A stretch of DNA of 64,000 bases from Pseudomonadota bacterium (lineage in GTDB: Bacteria; Pseudomonadota; Alphaproteobacteria; Azospirillales; Azospirillaceae): assembly GCA_023411035.1 (NCBI GenBank), contig JAEYPE010000037.1, positions 12,478 through 76,477 of the forward strand, read 5' to 3'. Positions 34,658 through 43,523 of the stretch are shown here, in pieces. The notes beneath the pieces were generated by a model. That model did no database searches. It saw only the letters and a program-made list of their open reading frames with translations, and was not told where the DNA came from. The position numbers and the translations under genes are program-made. Within the stretch, counting starts at the first letter, position 1. Each line of letters starts with the position of its first letter.

Positions 34658-35125
34658 ATGAGTGCCACAAAAACTAAGCTATCGCCCGCCCACACGCTCT
34701 CACGCCGTGGCGAGGGTCCCAACCCCATCGACATCCATGTCGGAGCGCGGCTGCGCCTGCGCCGGACCCTGCTCGGCCTGAGCCAGGAAAAGCTGGGCGA
34801 GGCGGTGGGCATCACCTTCCAGCAGCTCCAGAAGTACGAGCGCGGGTCCAACCGCATCAGCGCCAGCCGCCTGTTCAACCTGTCGCAGGTTCTGGGCGTC
34901 CCGGTCAGCTATTTCTTCGAGGACATGCCGTCGCCGGAGCACATCGACACCCCGTCGGCCGACATTCCGCCTTCCGAAACGGAAGAGTTCGAGTCGATGG
35001 CCCGCCGCGAGACTCTGGAGCTGGTGCGGGCTTACTACCGCATCGAAGACCCCTCCGTGCGCAAGCGCACCTTCGACCTTCTGAAAGCCCTGGGCGGCGA
35101 GCGCGCTCTGGACGAGGCGGTGTAA
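34658..35125 (+). CDS. praR: XRE-family transcriptional regulator, PraR-like
   Basis: A 155-residue regulator. The helix-turn-helix covers about residues 25-85 (NPIDIHVGARLRLRRTLLG, SQEKLGEAVGITFQQLQKYE, RISASRLFNLSQVLGVPVSY), and a helical C-terminal part ends FDLLKALGGERALDEAV. This matches the rhizobial PraR group, which controls quorum sensing, biofilm and adhesin genes. It lies between two oppositely oriented sets of polysaccharide genes, which suits a role in surface control; direct regulation is inferred. Confidence 0.85.
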   Translation: MSATKTKLSPAHTLSRRGEGPNPIDIHVGARLRLRRTLLGLSQEKLGEAVGITFQQLQKYERGSNRISASRLFNLSQVLGVPVSYFFEDMPSPEHIDTPSADIPPSETEEFESMARRETLELVRAYYRIEDPSVRKRTFDLLKALGGERALDEAV

Positions 35126-35162
35126 GGCACGGCACCGTCACCCGAACCCTCAGTCCCCACCA

Positions 35163-36014
35163 TCAGTCTTCGGCGGACGCCTGGGGCACAGCCCGCCGCC
35201 TCGCGTCCGCGATCTTCACGCCGATCTGCCAGTAGTAGAAAGCCCGCGCCAGCGCGTGCTGAAACCCCGGACCGCCGTCCAGGAAACCCAGCCGCAAAAC
35301 GAACCCATACAAAAAGACCAGGAGCGGGCGGGCCGGCAAGACGCTGAACCATCGTTTCAGCCATCGCCGCGCGCCGGATTCCCACGCGATCAGATCATCC
35401 ATCCGGCCATCCGAACGCAACGCCGCCTCCCAGTCGGCGTAACGGGCGTGCCGTTCGAACCAGGCCGCGACGGGCTTGTCGTCCGCGTGATCCAGGCTGT
35501 GCCGCAACCGCCCGACGGTGCCGTCGATCACCGGCTGATAATGCCCTTCCACCTCCCACATGGTGGCGACGTCCAGATCGGGCACCGGCGGGAAATGCGC
35601 CCGCCGCCGGTCGAACAGAGCCAGCTTCCGGTTGCGCGCGCCGAAGCGCAGGCGCCGGCCCAGGAACACCGGACGGCCATCGATGAAGTACCCGGCATGG
35701 CGCGGCCCCGCGGCCATCAGCGCCGCAATCTCCTCCACCAGCGCGCCGTCGAGACGCTCGTCCGCATCGACGAACAGCACCCAGTCGTGGCGGAAGGGAA
35801 GCCGGTCCAGGCACCATTGCTTCTTCTTCGGGTACCGCCCATCCCAGTGAAAGGGCACGACCCGCGCGCCCGCCGCCTCGGCGATGGCCGGCGTCCCGTC
35901 GGTGCTCCCGCTGTCCACCACGAAACGCTCGGCAAAACGCTCCAGGGCGGGCAGGCAATGAGGGAGATTGACCGCTTCGTTGCGGGTCATCACCACGACC
36001 GAAACGGGGATCAC
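35163..36014 (-). CDS. Glycosyltransferase family 2, WaaE-like
   Basis: A 283-residue GT2 enzyme of the WaaE/KdtX type. Motifs: VVVMTRNEAVNLPHCLPAL, FVVDSGSTDGT, the KKKQWCLD loop and LFVDADERLD with the DxD residues. The start is most likely GTG at 36014, overlapping the stop of the Wzz-like gene (GTGA). It is the last gene of a minus-strand run from the ligase gene. Confidence 0.9.
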   Translation of the reverse strand: MIPVSVVVMTRNEAVNLPHCLPALERFAERFVVDSGSTDGTPAIAEAAGARVVPFHWDGRYPKKKQWCLDRLPFRHDWVLFVDADERLDGALVEEIAALMAAGPRHAGYFIDGRPVFLGRRLRFGARNRKLALFDRRRAHFPPVPDLDVATMWEVEGHYQPVIDGTVGRLRHSLDHADDKPVAAWFERHARYADWEAALRSDGRMDDLIAWESGARRWLKRWFSVLPARPLLVFLYGFVLRLGFLDGGPGFQHALARAFYYWQIGVKIADARRRAVPQASAED

Positions 36015-36982
36015 GGAGTCGCCCCCCCACCGGCCCGCCACAGGCGCCGCAGGCTGACGACGACCGTTCCCGCCGCCAGCCCCACCAGCATCGCCATGGG
36101 AACGACCTGGAGGGGATTCGGCCAGTCCGGGCGCTGCGCCGCGGCGGGCGGCTCGATGGCGTCCGCCGCCAGCGGCAGATCGACCTCGATCATCATGGCG
36201 ATCCGCTCCTGCTCCGACAGCAGGTCGGCGAGCGCGCGACGATGCTCTGCCACCGTGATTCCGGCCAGACGGGCGCGGACATGGGCGATCTGCGCGGCGC
36301 TCCGCCGCGACGCCTCCGCCCTCAGATGGGCGTCGGTCGCCTGAGCCGCGGCCGTCAGAATCCGCAGCGCCATGGCGCGGTCGGCATGGCGCAGGCGAAG
36401 CCGCCGCATCGGCCCGCTGCCCACCATATCGACGACCAGCCGGTCACGAAGGGCGCTCGCCACCCGTTCCGCATCCGGCTCCACCCAGTCCGCCCGCCCG
36501 ACAAGCGCCAAAAACATCCGCTTCGCACCCGCCACCGCTCCGGGCGATGGGCGCCAACCATCGGCCTCGGCATCCCAGCGGTCGGGAAACAGGCCGCGCA
36601 GCAGCACCGGATCGGCCATCAGCCGCTCCGCCACCGGGATCGAGGTGAAAAGCTGGAGATAGCGCGCGAAGTCCGACAGGATTTCGTCCCCCGGACCGGG
36701 TTCCGACGCGGCGGCGGCGGCTTCCCGACCGGTCAGAACGGGCAGACGCGCGCCCATCGCCGCCGCTCCGACGCGGGCGGTCGGCCCAATCACCATGACC
36801 GCGGTGTATTGCGGCGTCACCAGCCGCAAGGCGGTCACGGACAGCACCACCCCAAGGACCGCGCCGCCCAGCAGGATCGGCCAGCCCTCCCGCAGCATCC
36901 AGGCGAGCCGCCGCAGCCGCTGGCCGGACTCCGCCGCGTCGGCCTCCAGCGAGTGACGGTGCAGCGGCATCCCGTCAGGCAT
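36011..36982 (-). CDS. Wzz-like polysaccharide chain-length protein
   Basis: A 323-residue inner-membrane protein with two terminal membrane helices (GWPILLGGAVLGVVLSV; VVPMAMLVGLAAGTVVV) and a long helical periplasmic part in between, the Wzz topology. No Walker motif or tyrosine cluster is present, so no autokinase is attached. The ATG at 36982 overlaps the GT4 stop; ATG 36970 is possible. Confidence 0.82.
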   Translation of the reverse strand: MPDGMPLHRHSLEADAAESGQRLRRLAWMLREGWPILLGGAVLGVVLSVTALRLVTPQYTAVMVIGPTARVGAAAMGARLPVLTGREAAAAASEPGPGDEILSDFARYLQLFTSIPVAERLMADPVLLRGLFPDRWDAEADGWRPSPGAVAGAKRMFLALVGRADWVEPDAERVASALRDRLVVDMVGSGPMRRLRLRHADRAMALRILTAAAQATDAHLRAEASRRSAAQIAHVRARLAGITVAEHRRALADLLSEQERIAMMIEVDLPLAADAIEPPAAAQRPDWPNPLQVVPMAMLVGLAAGTVVVSLRRLWRAGGGATP

Positions 36983-38219
36983 GCGGCAGGCTCTGCTCCG
37001 GCAGCGCCGGTCCCCTGCGCAGCGCCGTCCGGCGCAGCGCCTCCGCCAACGCCGCAAAGCGCTGTGCCGCCGCAGCGGCGTCCCAGGCCGCGGCGACGGT
37101 CAGCGCCCGCGCCCCTTCCTCCGCGCACAGGACCGGATCGTGGGCGTAGCGGCGGACCGCTGCGGTCAGCCCCGCCGCATCGTCCGGCGCCAGCCTTTGC
37201 CCGCAGCCCTCCAGCATGGCCGCGGCGTCGCTGCCGGCCGGTCCCAGGAACAGGCAGGGGCGGCCAGCGGCCAGCACGCCGGCCACCTTGCTGGGCACTA
37301 GCAGACCTTCGGCCCGCCCGTCCATGGTCGCCAGATGCAGATCAGCCGCCGACAGGCTCTCGCCCAGCCGGTCCGGCGGCTGGATGGGCAGCAGGCGGAT
37401 GTTCGTCAGCCCGCGCCGCTCCGCCGCCTCCGCCACGGCAGCCCGGCGCCGCCCCTCCCCGATCAGCAGAAACTCGATGCCTGGCTCGCAGCGGGCCAGC
37501 AGCGCCGCCGCGTCCAGAACGGCGTCCATCGGATGGGCCAGCCCCATGTTCCCCGAATAGGCGACGGTGAAGCGGTCGCCCAGCCCATGTTCCAGCCGGA
37601 ACGGGTTGCCGGCGCGCGGCACGGGCCGGATGCGTGGATCGGGCCAGTTCGGCAGGACGGTGATCCGCTCCGCCGGCACTCCCGTGGCCGCCAGATGTCT
37701 GGCCATGCAGCGCCCGATGGCCACCACCGCGTCATGGCGGCGGAGCGCCCTGACGCTCGCCCGCTCCACCATCCGCATCAGCGGCTCCGGCGGGCGGACG
37801 CCCAGCACCGGCAGCAGCGCCGGAAAGACGTCCTGGCTCCAGTGGATGGCGGCTGCGCCATGGCGCGTGGCGATCAGCGGCCCGGCGCAGGCCAGCAGCG
37901 GCGGATCGGTCATGGTCACCACCACGTCGTGCCGCGGCAGGCGCAGCGCCCGCTGAATCAGCCGCGCCGCAGCGGCCAGATAGCCTCGGACGGTCAGCCG
38001 CGCGTCTCCGGTCGGTTTCCGCGGGTCCGCCGGTCCACCGCCCGTGCGCCGGACGGTCACGCCGGGCGGTGCCTCGCTGGGGCCGTGTCCGTCCGCCACG
38101 ACGGTGACGCGCCATCCCATCGCCGCCATCCGCTCCGCCAGATCGGACACACAACGACCGGTCGCCCCCTTATCCGGAGGAAACACGCGGTTAACGAAAA
38201 GAATGGACGGGTAAACCAC
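36975..38219 (-). CDS. Glycosyltransferase family 4
   Basis: A 414-residue GT-B enzyme. The N-terminal domain starts ILFVNRVFPPDKGATGR with a glycine-loop acceptor region. The C-terminal donor domain shows FTVAYSGNMGLAHPMDAVL, FLLIGEGRRR and the EGLLVPSKVAGVLAAGRP motif with the catalytic glutamate. The start is GTG at 38219 and the ribosome-binding site is poor. It is 13 bp downstream of the ligase gene. Confidence 0.92.
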   Translation of the reverse strand: MVYPSILFVNRVFPPDKGATGRCVSDLAERMAAMGWRVTVVADGHGPSEAPPGVTVRRTGGGPADPRKPTGDARLTVRGYLAAAARLIQRALRLPRHDVVVTMTDPPLLACAGPLIATRHGAAAIHWSQDVFPALLPVLGVRPPEPLMRMVERASVRALRRHDAVVAIGRCMARHLAATGVPAERITVLPNWPDPRIRPVPRAGNPFRLEHGLGDRFTVAYSGNMGLAHPMDAVLDAAALLARCEPGIEFLLIGEGRRRAAVAEAAERRGLTNIRLLPIQPPDRLGESLSAADLHLATMDGRAEGLLVPSKVAGVLAAGRPCLFLGPAGSDAAAMLEGCGQRLAPDDAAGLTAAVRRYAHDPVLCAEEGARALTVAAAWDAAAAAQRFAALAEALRRTALRRGPALPEQSLPHA

Positions 38220-38232
38220 TTAAACCAGACCA

Positions 38233-39531
38233 TCACGGCAGAGAATCACGCATAAGTATGCATTTCGTCCGGCGCTCCGGCAACCGCTTCCTACGCTCCG
38301 CCGCCAACACCATCAGGGTGAGCAGAAGACCCGTATCCAGATATTTGAAGCTGGTGTGCAAACCCAGCGCCATCAGCAGCGGCGGCACCACCGCCCAGCC
38401 GAGCGTGGGGTCGGCGCGCAAGAGCGCCAGCGCGCGCGGGGCAAGACCGCCAAGATAGGCGATCAGAGCGCAGAGTCCGACCACCCCGGTCTTGGCAATG
38501 GCGTAGGTGACCAGCGTATGGGTGTAGGACACCCGCCAGCCGCCCACCGCCGGGTTGGCGAGAAGCGCCCCCCAGCCCTGCCCGAACAGGAAGGCGGTTG
38601 GTGAGGACAACGCCTGCCCGATCGCCGCCTCCGCCTCCTCCCAGCGGGTGTTCGCGCCGGCCAGCCGGGTCTTCTCCGCCACCTGCCCCAGGGCGCCCAT
38701 AAGCATCTCCGGAAGGAGCGCGAGCAGCAGCAGCGCCGCCAGACCCGCCCACAGCCCGGCCAGCGGCGCCCGGCGCAGCCACCACAGGCCCAACGCGGCG
38801 AAGGCCACGGCGGCGAGCCCCAGCGCCATCCGGTGCACCGCCCCGGCCAGCGCCGCCAGACACAGCAGCCCGCCCAGAATCGCGACCGCACCCGCGGTCC
38901 GCCGCAGCCAACCGCCGTGCACCAGCATCCCGAATCCAAAGGCAGGCAGCGCAATGGCGGCGAACAGGACCGAGGGCGCGTTCAGCAGATAGACTCCGCC
39001 GTCCGCCATGGGCCGGACGCCGACGGCGCCGAACCCCCACTCAGCCTGCTTCCACCAGCGCAGCGCGAATCCGACGCCGGCCACCGCCATGCCGGCGGTC
39101 AGCAGTTCGACCGCCCGGTCCGAGGCGGCGCGCAGCAACGGCACCAGAAGCACGGGAAGGAACAGATAAAGCAACGGCACCACGTCGCGCACCATGTCGC
39201 GCGGCGCCCATCCCAGCCACACGCCGCGCATCAGCGGGCACCACAGCAGCACCGCCAGAGCCAGCACCGCGGGCATTTCCCACGGCGGCGGATCGCGCTC
39301 CAGCAGGGTGTGGCCGGTGGTCACGGAGAGGGGCCGCAGCAGCCCGACGCACAGCACCAGCAACCCGCCGATCGCTGCCTCCGCCAACCGGATCTCCGCC
39401 GGGGCCGGCGCGCTCAGCAGGCCGTAGACGGCCAGCGCCAAGGACAGCCCGGCGGCACGCCACAGCGCCATTCCCTCTCCGGCCACACGCACCCGCCGCC
39501 CGTTCGACACCGTCAGGCGGCAGAATTCCAT
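38233..39531 (-). CDS. O-antigen ligase/polymerase (Wzy or WaaL-like) membrane protein
   Basis: A 432-residue inner-membrane protein with about 11-12 hydrophobic segments. A large periplasmic loop between two late helices holds TRWEEAEAAIGQALSS and FLFGQGWGALLANP, then YTHTLVTYAIAKTGVVGL; the GxGWG and HT signatures are usual for Wzy_C ligases. The first gene of the minus-strand set; ATG at 39531 or 39471. Ligase and polymerase cannot be told apart here. Confidence 0.86.
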   Translation of the reverse strand: MEFCRLTVSNGRRVRVAGEGMALWRAAGLSLALAVYGLLSAPAPAEIRLAEAAIGGLLVLCVGLLRPLSVTTGHTLLERDPPPWEMPAVLALAVLLWCPLMRGVWLGWAPRDMVRDVVPLLYLFLPVLLVPLLRAASDRAVELLTAGMAVAGVGFALRWWKQAEWGFGAVGVRPMADGGVYLLNAPSVLFAAIALPAFGFGMLVHGGWLRRTAGAVAILGGLLCLAALAGAVHRMALGLAAVAFAALGLWWLRRAPLAGLWAGLAALLLLALLPEMLMGALGQVAEKTRLAGANTRWEEAEAAIGQALSSPTAFLFGQGWGALLANPAVGGWRVSYTHTLVTYAIAKTGVVGLCALIAYLGGLAPRALALLRADPTLGWAVVPPLLMALGLHTSFKYLDTGLLLTLMVLAAERRKRLPERRTKCILMRDSLP

Positions 39532-39573
39532 GGCATGCGGGAAAAGGGAATGCCCGAACGCGCCCGCAATCGA

Positions 39574-40044
39574 TCAGGCGTAGCGCATCTCCGCGCGATC
39601 GAGACGGTAGAACAGACCTTCCAGAGGATTCAGCCTCAGCGTGCCGGTCATCAGCACCGGGGCCTGCGACTCGCGGACCGGAATCTGGCTGTGGACGTGC
39701 AGCATGGTGGCGGGACTGGGCCGGTGGCAGGCCGGGCAGGAAACCGGATTGGCCGCGAGGATGAAGCGGTTGTGGGCCGGAGCGTCGCTCAGAGGCACCA
39801 TGAAGCCCCGCACCGTCACCAGCTTTCCGTCCAGCGCCTTGACCCGCGTCGGGAACACCGGATTGGCGGCGGGCCCCTCCATGCGGACCTGCACCAGATC
39901 GCGCCACAGCGCCGTGGTGTCATCCAGCACCAGATGGAACGGGCCGGTGGGGTGCGTGGGTTCGCTGGCGTTGGAGGCCCAGATCGCCCAGCCGGCCACC
40001 GGGGCCAGCGCGAGCGGCAGCAGAACCTGTCGGCGCGACGTCAT
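39574..40044 (-). CDS. Exported DUF3299-like protein with CxxC
   Basis: A 156-residue protein. An N-terminal SRRQVLLPLALAPVAGWAI segment resembles a twin-arginine signal. The core matches DUF3299: LDGKLVTVRGFMVPLSD, then SCPACHRPSPATMLHVHS with a CxxC and three histidines. DUF3299 proteins are frequently found with zinc uptake genes. It is divergent from a SmtB-type metal sensor, so zinc-related redox or metal handling is a reasonable inference. Confidence 0.8.
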   Translation of the reverse strand: MTSRRQVLLPLALAPVAGWAIWASNASEPTHPTGPFHLVLDDTTALWRDLVQVRMEGPAANPVFPTRVKALDGKLVTVRGFMVPLSDAPAHNRFILAANPVSCPACHRPSPATMLHVHSQIPVRESQAPVLMTGTLRLNPLEGLFYRLDRAEMRYA

Positions 40045-40334
40045 GGCTGTCCTCCCCCTCGATCCCTGCCCGTTTCCGGTCGTTCGTCCGACCGTTCTTC
40101 GATCGTTGAAGGCGTCCTGTGCGGCCTTGCGGCAGACCGTCGTGCTTGGGGCCGAATTGTTCCCGAGCCTCCGTCAAAGGTCAACAGGCGGGCGATAGGC
40201 CATACGGAAGACGCCGCCACACGGCGACTTCGGACATCGCTTCGCCGACCTATGGGATTGACGCGGCAGCCGACCTATACTTTGTAAGGGCGGCAACCAC
40301 CGATAAAGACCTTACGAGCGGGAACCAAAGCGGC

Positions 40335-40685
40335 ATGCAAAAAGGGGCAGCACCGAAGGACAAGCCAGCGCACCTGCGCCTGTCCGAAGACCAGACCACC
40401 GAACTGGCCGACATGTTCCGCCTGATGAGCGACCCCAGCCGGCTGCGTATCATCCTGGCCTGTCTGGACACCTCGACCTCGGTCGGCGACATGGCGGCGG
40501 CGCTGGGGCTGTCGCCGTCTCTGGTCAGCCACCACCTCCGCCTCCTGCGGGCCGGACGGCTGATCCAGGCGGAACGGCGCGGCAACCGCGTCTTCTACCT
40601 GATCACCGACGAACACATCCGGCGCGTTCTGTCGGACATGGTGGATCATGTCGCGGAGGAAAGCGAAGGCGATCTGGAAGCTTGA
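40335..40685 (+). CDS. ArsR/SmtB-family metal-sensing repressor with alpha-5 zinc site
   Basis: A 116-residue winged-helix repressor. The recognition helix is SPSLVSHHLRLLRAGRL. The last helix reads DEHIRRVLSDMVDHVAEE and fits the SmtB/CzrA alpha-5 site D-x-H-x10-H-x2-E exactly. The alpha-3N cysteine site of CadC/ArsR is absent. Zinc (or Co/Ni) is therefore the predicted effector. Divergent from the DUF3299 gene with 290 bp between them. The ATG at 40335 has a weak ribosome-binding site. Confidence 0.88.
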   Translation: MQKGAAPKDKPAHLRLSEDQTTELADMFRLMSDPSRLRIILACLDTSTSVGDMAAALGLSPSLVSHHLRLLRAGRLIQAERRGNRVFYLITDEHIRRVLSDMVDHVAEESEGDLEA

Positions 40686-40864
40686 GGTTGCGGAAATTGC
40701 GGCGGGTTTTCCCACCACAACCCTGTGCGGCATTTATAACAAATCCGTAATAGAGTTTGACCGCCCTGCCGGTTGCGCCGCATAGTCCGGAACATATTGC
40801 GGCGCATCAAACCGTTGCCGCATGAATTGCCCGATGGGTGGGCCAGAAAACCAGGGGTGTTGGC

Positions 40865-41689
40865 ATGGAGACGTTCCGCTTCCAGCCGGGGGAAACCCCC
40901 GTCCTGCTCAGCATCCCGCATGTCGGCACCGTCGTTCCGCCGGACATCGCGGCCACCATGACCGATACCGCCCTGGCGGTGCCGGACACGGATTGGCATC
41001 TGGACCGCCTCTACCATTTCGCCCCGGCGCTGGGCATCGGCTTCCTGAAGCCCATATGTTCGCGCTACGTGATCGACCTGAACCGCGATCCCGATGGCAG
41101 CACACTCTGTTCCGGCGCCAACAGCACCGAACTGTGCCCTCTCACCACCTTCGATCGTCAGCCGGTCTACAAGCCGGGGCAGGAGCCGGACGCGGCGGAG
41201 GTGCGGCGTCGGATCGGCGCCTACTGGCGCCCCTACCATGAGCAGCTCAACGGAGAGCTTCAGGCGCTGAAGGAACGGTTCGGGGTCGCCGTGCTGTTCG
41301 ACGCCCATTCCATCCGGTCGCGCGTGCCGCGCTTCTTCGACGGGCGGATTCAGGACTTCAACCTGGGCACCGCGGACGGTGCCAGCGCCTCCCCGGCGCT
41401 GGTCGGGCGGCTGATGAACGTGTTGACCGCGACGGAGCGCCATTCCTGCGTGCAGAACGGGCGTTTCAAAGGCGGCTTCATCACCCGCCATTACGGCAAC
41501 CCCGCCGACAACATCCACAGCATCCAGCTTGAACTGTCGCAGATCACCTATATGGATGAGGCGCCCCCCTTCGGCTTCCGCGAGGATGCGGTGCGGCAGG
41601 TCCGTCCGACGCTGGAGCGTTTGATGAGCCTCATCGTCGAATGGGCGTGGGAGAACGCCGCCGGGCGGCGGCGGAGCGCCTACCTGTAA
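40865..41689 (+). CDS. hutG: N-formylglutamate amidohydrolase family protein
   Basis: Zn enzyme that hydrolyses N-formylglutamate to glutamate and formate, the last step of one histidine degradation route. The 274-residue protein has LLSIPHVGTVVPPDI, DTDWHLDRLY, RYVIDLNRDPDG, LFDAHSIRSRVPRF and FKGGFITRHYG. No other hut genes lie nearby, so it may work alone on formyl-amino acids. The ATG at 40865 has AGGGG upstream. Confidence 0.9.
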   Translation: METFRFQPGETPVLLSIPHVGTVVPPDIAATMTDTALAVPDTDWHLDRLYHFAPALGIGFLKPICSRYVIDLNRDPDGSTLCSGANSTELCPLTTFDRQPVYKPGQEPDAAEVRRRIGAYWRPYHEQLNGELQALKERFGVAVLFDAHSIRSRVPRFFDGRIQDFNLGTADGASASPALVGRLMNVLTATERHSCVQNGRFKGGFITRHYGNPADNIHSIQLELSQITYMDEAPPFGFREDAVRQVRPTLERLMSLIVEWAWENAAGRRRSAYL

Positions 41690-41698
41690 CGATCCCCT

Positions 41699-42109
41699 TC
41701 AGACCCAGACGCCCCGCACATAGGGGGTCAACTGCGTGTCCTGCATGATGATGTGGTGGACCAGCCAGTTCGCGGTGAAGGTGTAGATCCGCTCGGCGTT
41801 CTGGTGCGTCGGGTCCTTCGTGAAGACGGATGACAGTTCGCTCAGCGTCCGCACGGCTTCGTGATGCTGGCGCACATGCTCCTCGAACTTCGGGTAGTGC
41901 ACCATCTGCATGATCTTTTCTTCACGGGCGAAATGCTGCTGGGTGTACTCCAGCAACTTCATGAGAATTTTCGCGACGCGCACAGGCATGAAGCTGCGCG
42001 AGTTCAGCGCGCCATTCAGTTCATTGAGATACTCGATCAGGTGCTTGTGATCCTCATCGATGGACGGCTGGCCTACGCTGAGCTGCCGCCTCCACGTAAT
42101 GACACTCAT
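41699..42109 (-). CDS. Bacteriohemerythrin
   Basis: A 136-residue four-helix di-iron protein that binds O2 or NO. Ligands are visible in SIDEDHKHLIEYLN, YTQQHFAREEKIM, FEEHVRQHHEAV and LVHHIIMQDTQL. The ATG at 42109 has GGAGGG just upstream and gives the usual start at SVITWRRQLSVG. It is a lone domain; possible roles are O2 supply or sensing in a microaerophile. Confidence 0.93.
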   Translation of the reverse strand: MSVITWRRQLSVGQPSIDEDHKHLIEYLNELNGALNSRSFMPVRVAKILMKLLEYTQQHFAREEKIMQMVHYPKFEEHVRQHHEAVRTLSELSSVFTKDPTHQNAERIYTFTANWLVHHIIMQDTQLTPYVRGVWV

Positions 42110-42450
42110 GAACCCTCCGCACCCTGTCTTCCGCGGCCACCGCATTGAAGGGAAGTGCGCCAAACCTGCGCAACTGGAAATGAAAGTGCGCGATCCGTCA
42201 AAAAACCGTAAATATCAGACGCAGCAACCCTCGGCACCACCGAATCCCTAACCGGCAGCCTTTGCCTGTATTATGGGTGCCCCTACCTACAAAACAAACG
42301 CATACGATCGTCACATGGCATTTTGCCGCACCAAAAACGAAGATGCGAAAAGGCAGACGAAAACTTCATGTCTCCGCCTGCCTTCACATCAACTTTATGA
42401 AGCAATGGCAACGATCAGTCGCCCAACCTTATCGGTGGACAAACATTCGA
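42110..42450. other. 341-bp intergenic region between hemerythrin and fabI
   Basis: No convincing gene. The hemerythrin promoter should lie here. The region is AT-rich around 42190-42215 (a run of A residues and CCGTAAATATC). The fabI terminator candidate is at 42350-42384. A frame at 42262-43260 runs antisense through fabI and is not a gene. Confidence 0.5.
42350..42384 (-). terminator. Candidate terminator after fabI
   Basis: AAGGCAG (42350-42356) pairs with CTGCCTT (42378-42384), with additional GAC/GTC pairing inside. On the minus strand the stem is followed by TTTTCGCATCTTCG. It lies 66 nt after the fabI stop. Confidence 0.4.
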
Positions 42451-43236
42451 TCATCCGACGATCGAGTATCCGCCATCCACATAGGTGGTGTTGCCGGTGA
42501 TGCCCTTCGCACCGTCCGTCGCCAGAAAGGCGGTGGTGTAGCCGACCTCCTCGATGGTGACGAGGCGCTGTTCCGGGGCACGTTCCGCCGCCTTCTCCAT
42601 CAACTCGTCGAAATGGGCGATGCCGGAGGCGGCGCGGGTCTTGATCGGACCCGGAGAAATGGCGTGCACGCGGATGCCCTTCGGCCCCAGTTCCGCCGCC
42701 AGATAACGCACGCTGGCCTCCAGCGCGGCCTTCACCGGACCCATGACGCCGTAATTGTCGATCACGCGGTTGGCGCCGAAATAGGACATGGTGAACAGCG
42801 AACCGCCGTCCTTCATCAGCGGCTCCGCATAACGGGCCATGCGGATGAAGGAATGGCAGGACACGTCCATCGCCATCTGGAAGCCTTCGCGGGAGCAATC
42901 CACCACGCGGCCATGCAGATCGTCCTTCGGGGCGAAGGCGATGGAGTGCAGCGCAAAATCCAGCTTGCCCCACTTCTGCCCGATCTTCTCGAAGATGGCC
43001 TTCATCTGGCCTTCGCCGGTGACGTCCACCGGTTCGAAGATCTCCGCTTCGAGCTGCTGGGCCAGCGGCTCGACGAAGCGCTTCGCCTTTTCATTGAGAT
43101 AGCTGACGGCGAGTTCCGCGCCCAGAGCGCGGAAAGCGCGGGCGCAGCCCCACGCGATCGACTGATCGTTGGCAATACCGAGCACGAGGCCCTTCTTGCC
43201 CTCAAGGGTGGCGGCGGCGGGGATGATCGTGGTCAT
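42451..43236 (-). CDS. fabI: Enoyl-[acyl-carrier-protein] reductase (NADH)
   Basis: Final reduction of each fatty-acid elongation cycle. The 261-residue SDR has GLVLGIANDQSIAWG (nucleotide binding), ALHSIAFAPKDDL, and the catalytic Tyr and Lys in NYGVMGPVKAALEASVRYL. ISPGPIKTRAASGI follows. Triclosan-binding positions look standard. Monocistronic between two terminator candidates. Confidence 0.95.
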   Translation of the reverse strand: MTTIIPAAATLEGKKGLVLGIANDQSIAWGCARAFRALGAELAVSYLNEKAKRFVEPLAQQLEAEIFEPVDVTGEGQMKAIFEKIGQKWGKLDFALHSIAFAPKDDLHGRVVDCSREGFQMAMDVSCHSFIRMARYAEPLMKDGGSLFTMSYFGANRVIDNYGVMGPVKAALEASVRYLAAELGPKGIRVHAISPGPIKTRAASGIAHFDELMEKAAERAPEQRLVTIEEVGYTTAFLATDGAKGITGNTTYVDGGYSIVG

Positions 43237-43482
43237 GGGCTGACTTTCCCGGATTGCTGAGTGGCCGGATTCAGAGTGCGCCAGATCGGATCACTCGAAT
43301 TTTGCAACGCACCATAATGCAATCGAAGGTCATAGGCAACTTGTTAAAGTCGCAATAAAACCGACATTATCGCTTCGTTTATCGGTAACGCAACCTTAAC
43401 ACAGCGAAAACGCAAATTCCGCTGGGCCAACACACACCTCTTTCTTGCGCGTTCATTGAAAACGCCGCAATAAAGACAAAGG

Positions 43483-43500
43483 CCCTTCGCCGCGGAAGGG
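43483..43500 (-). terminator. Terminator after the DUF2892 gene
   Basis: CCCTTC (43483-43488) and GAAGGG (43495-43500) enclose GCCGCG. On the minus strand the hairpin comes 23 nt after the DUF2892 stop and is followed by CCTTTGTCTTT; the plus strand also ends in ACTTTTT. Confidence 0.7.
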
Positions 43501-43523
43501 ACTTTTTCACGGGCGAACGACGG

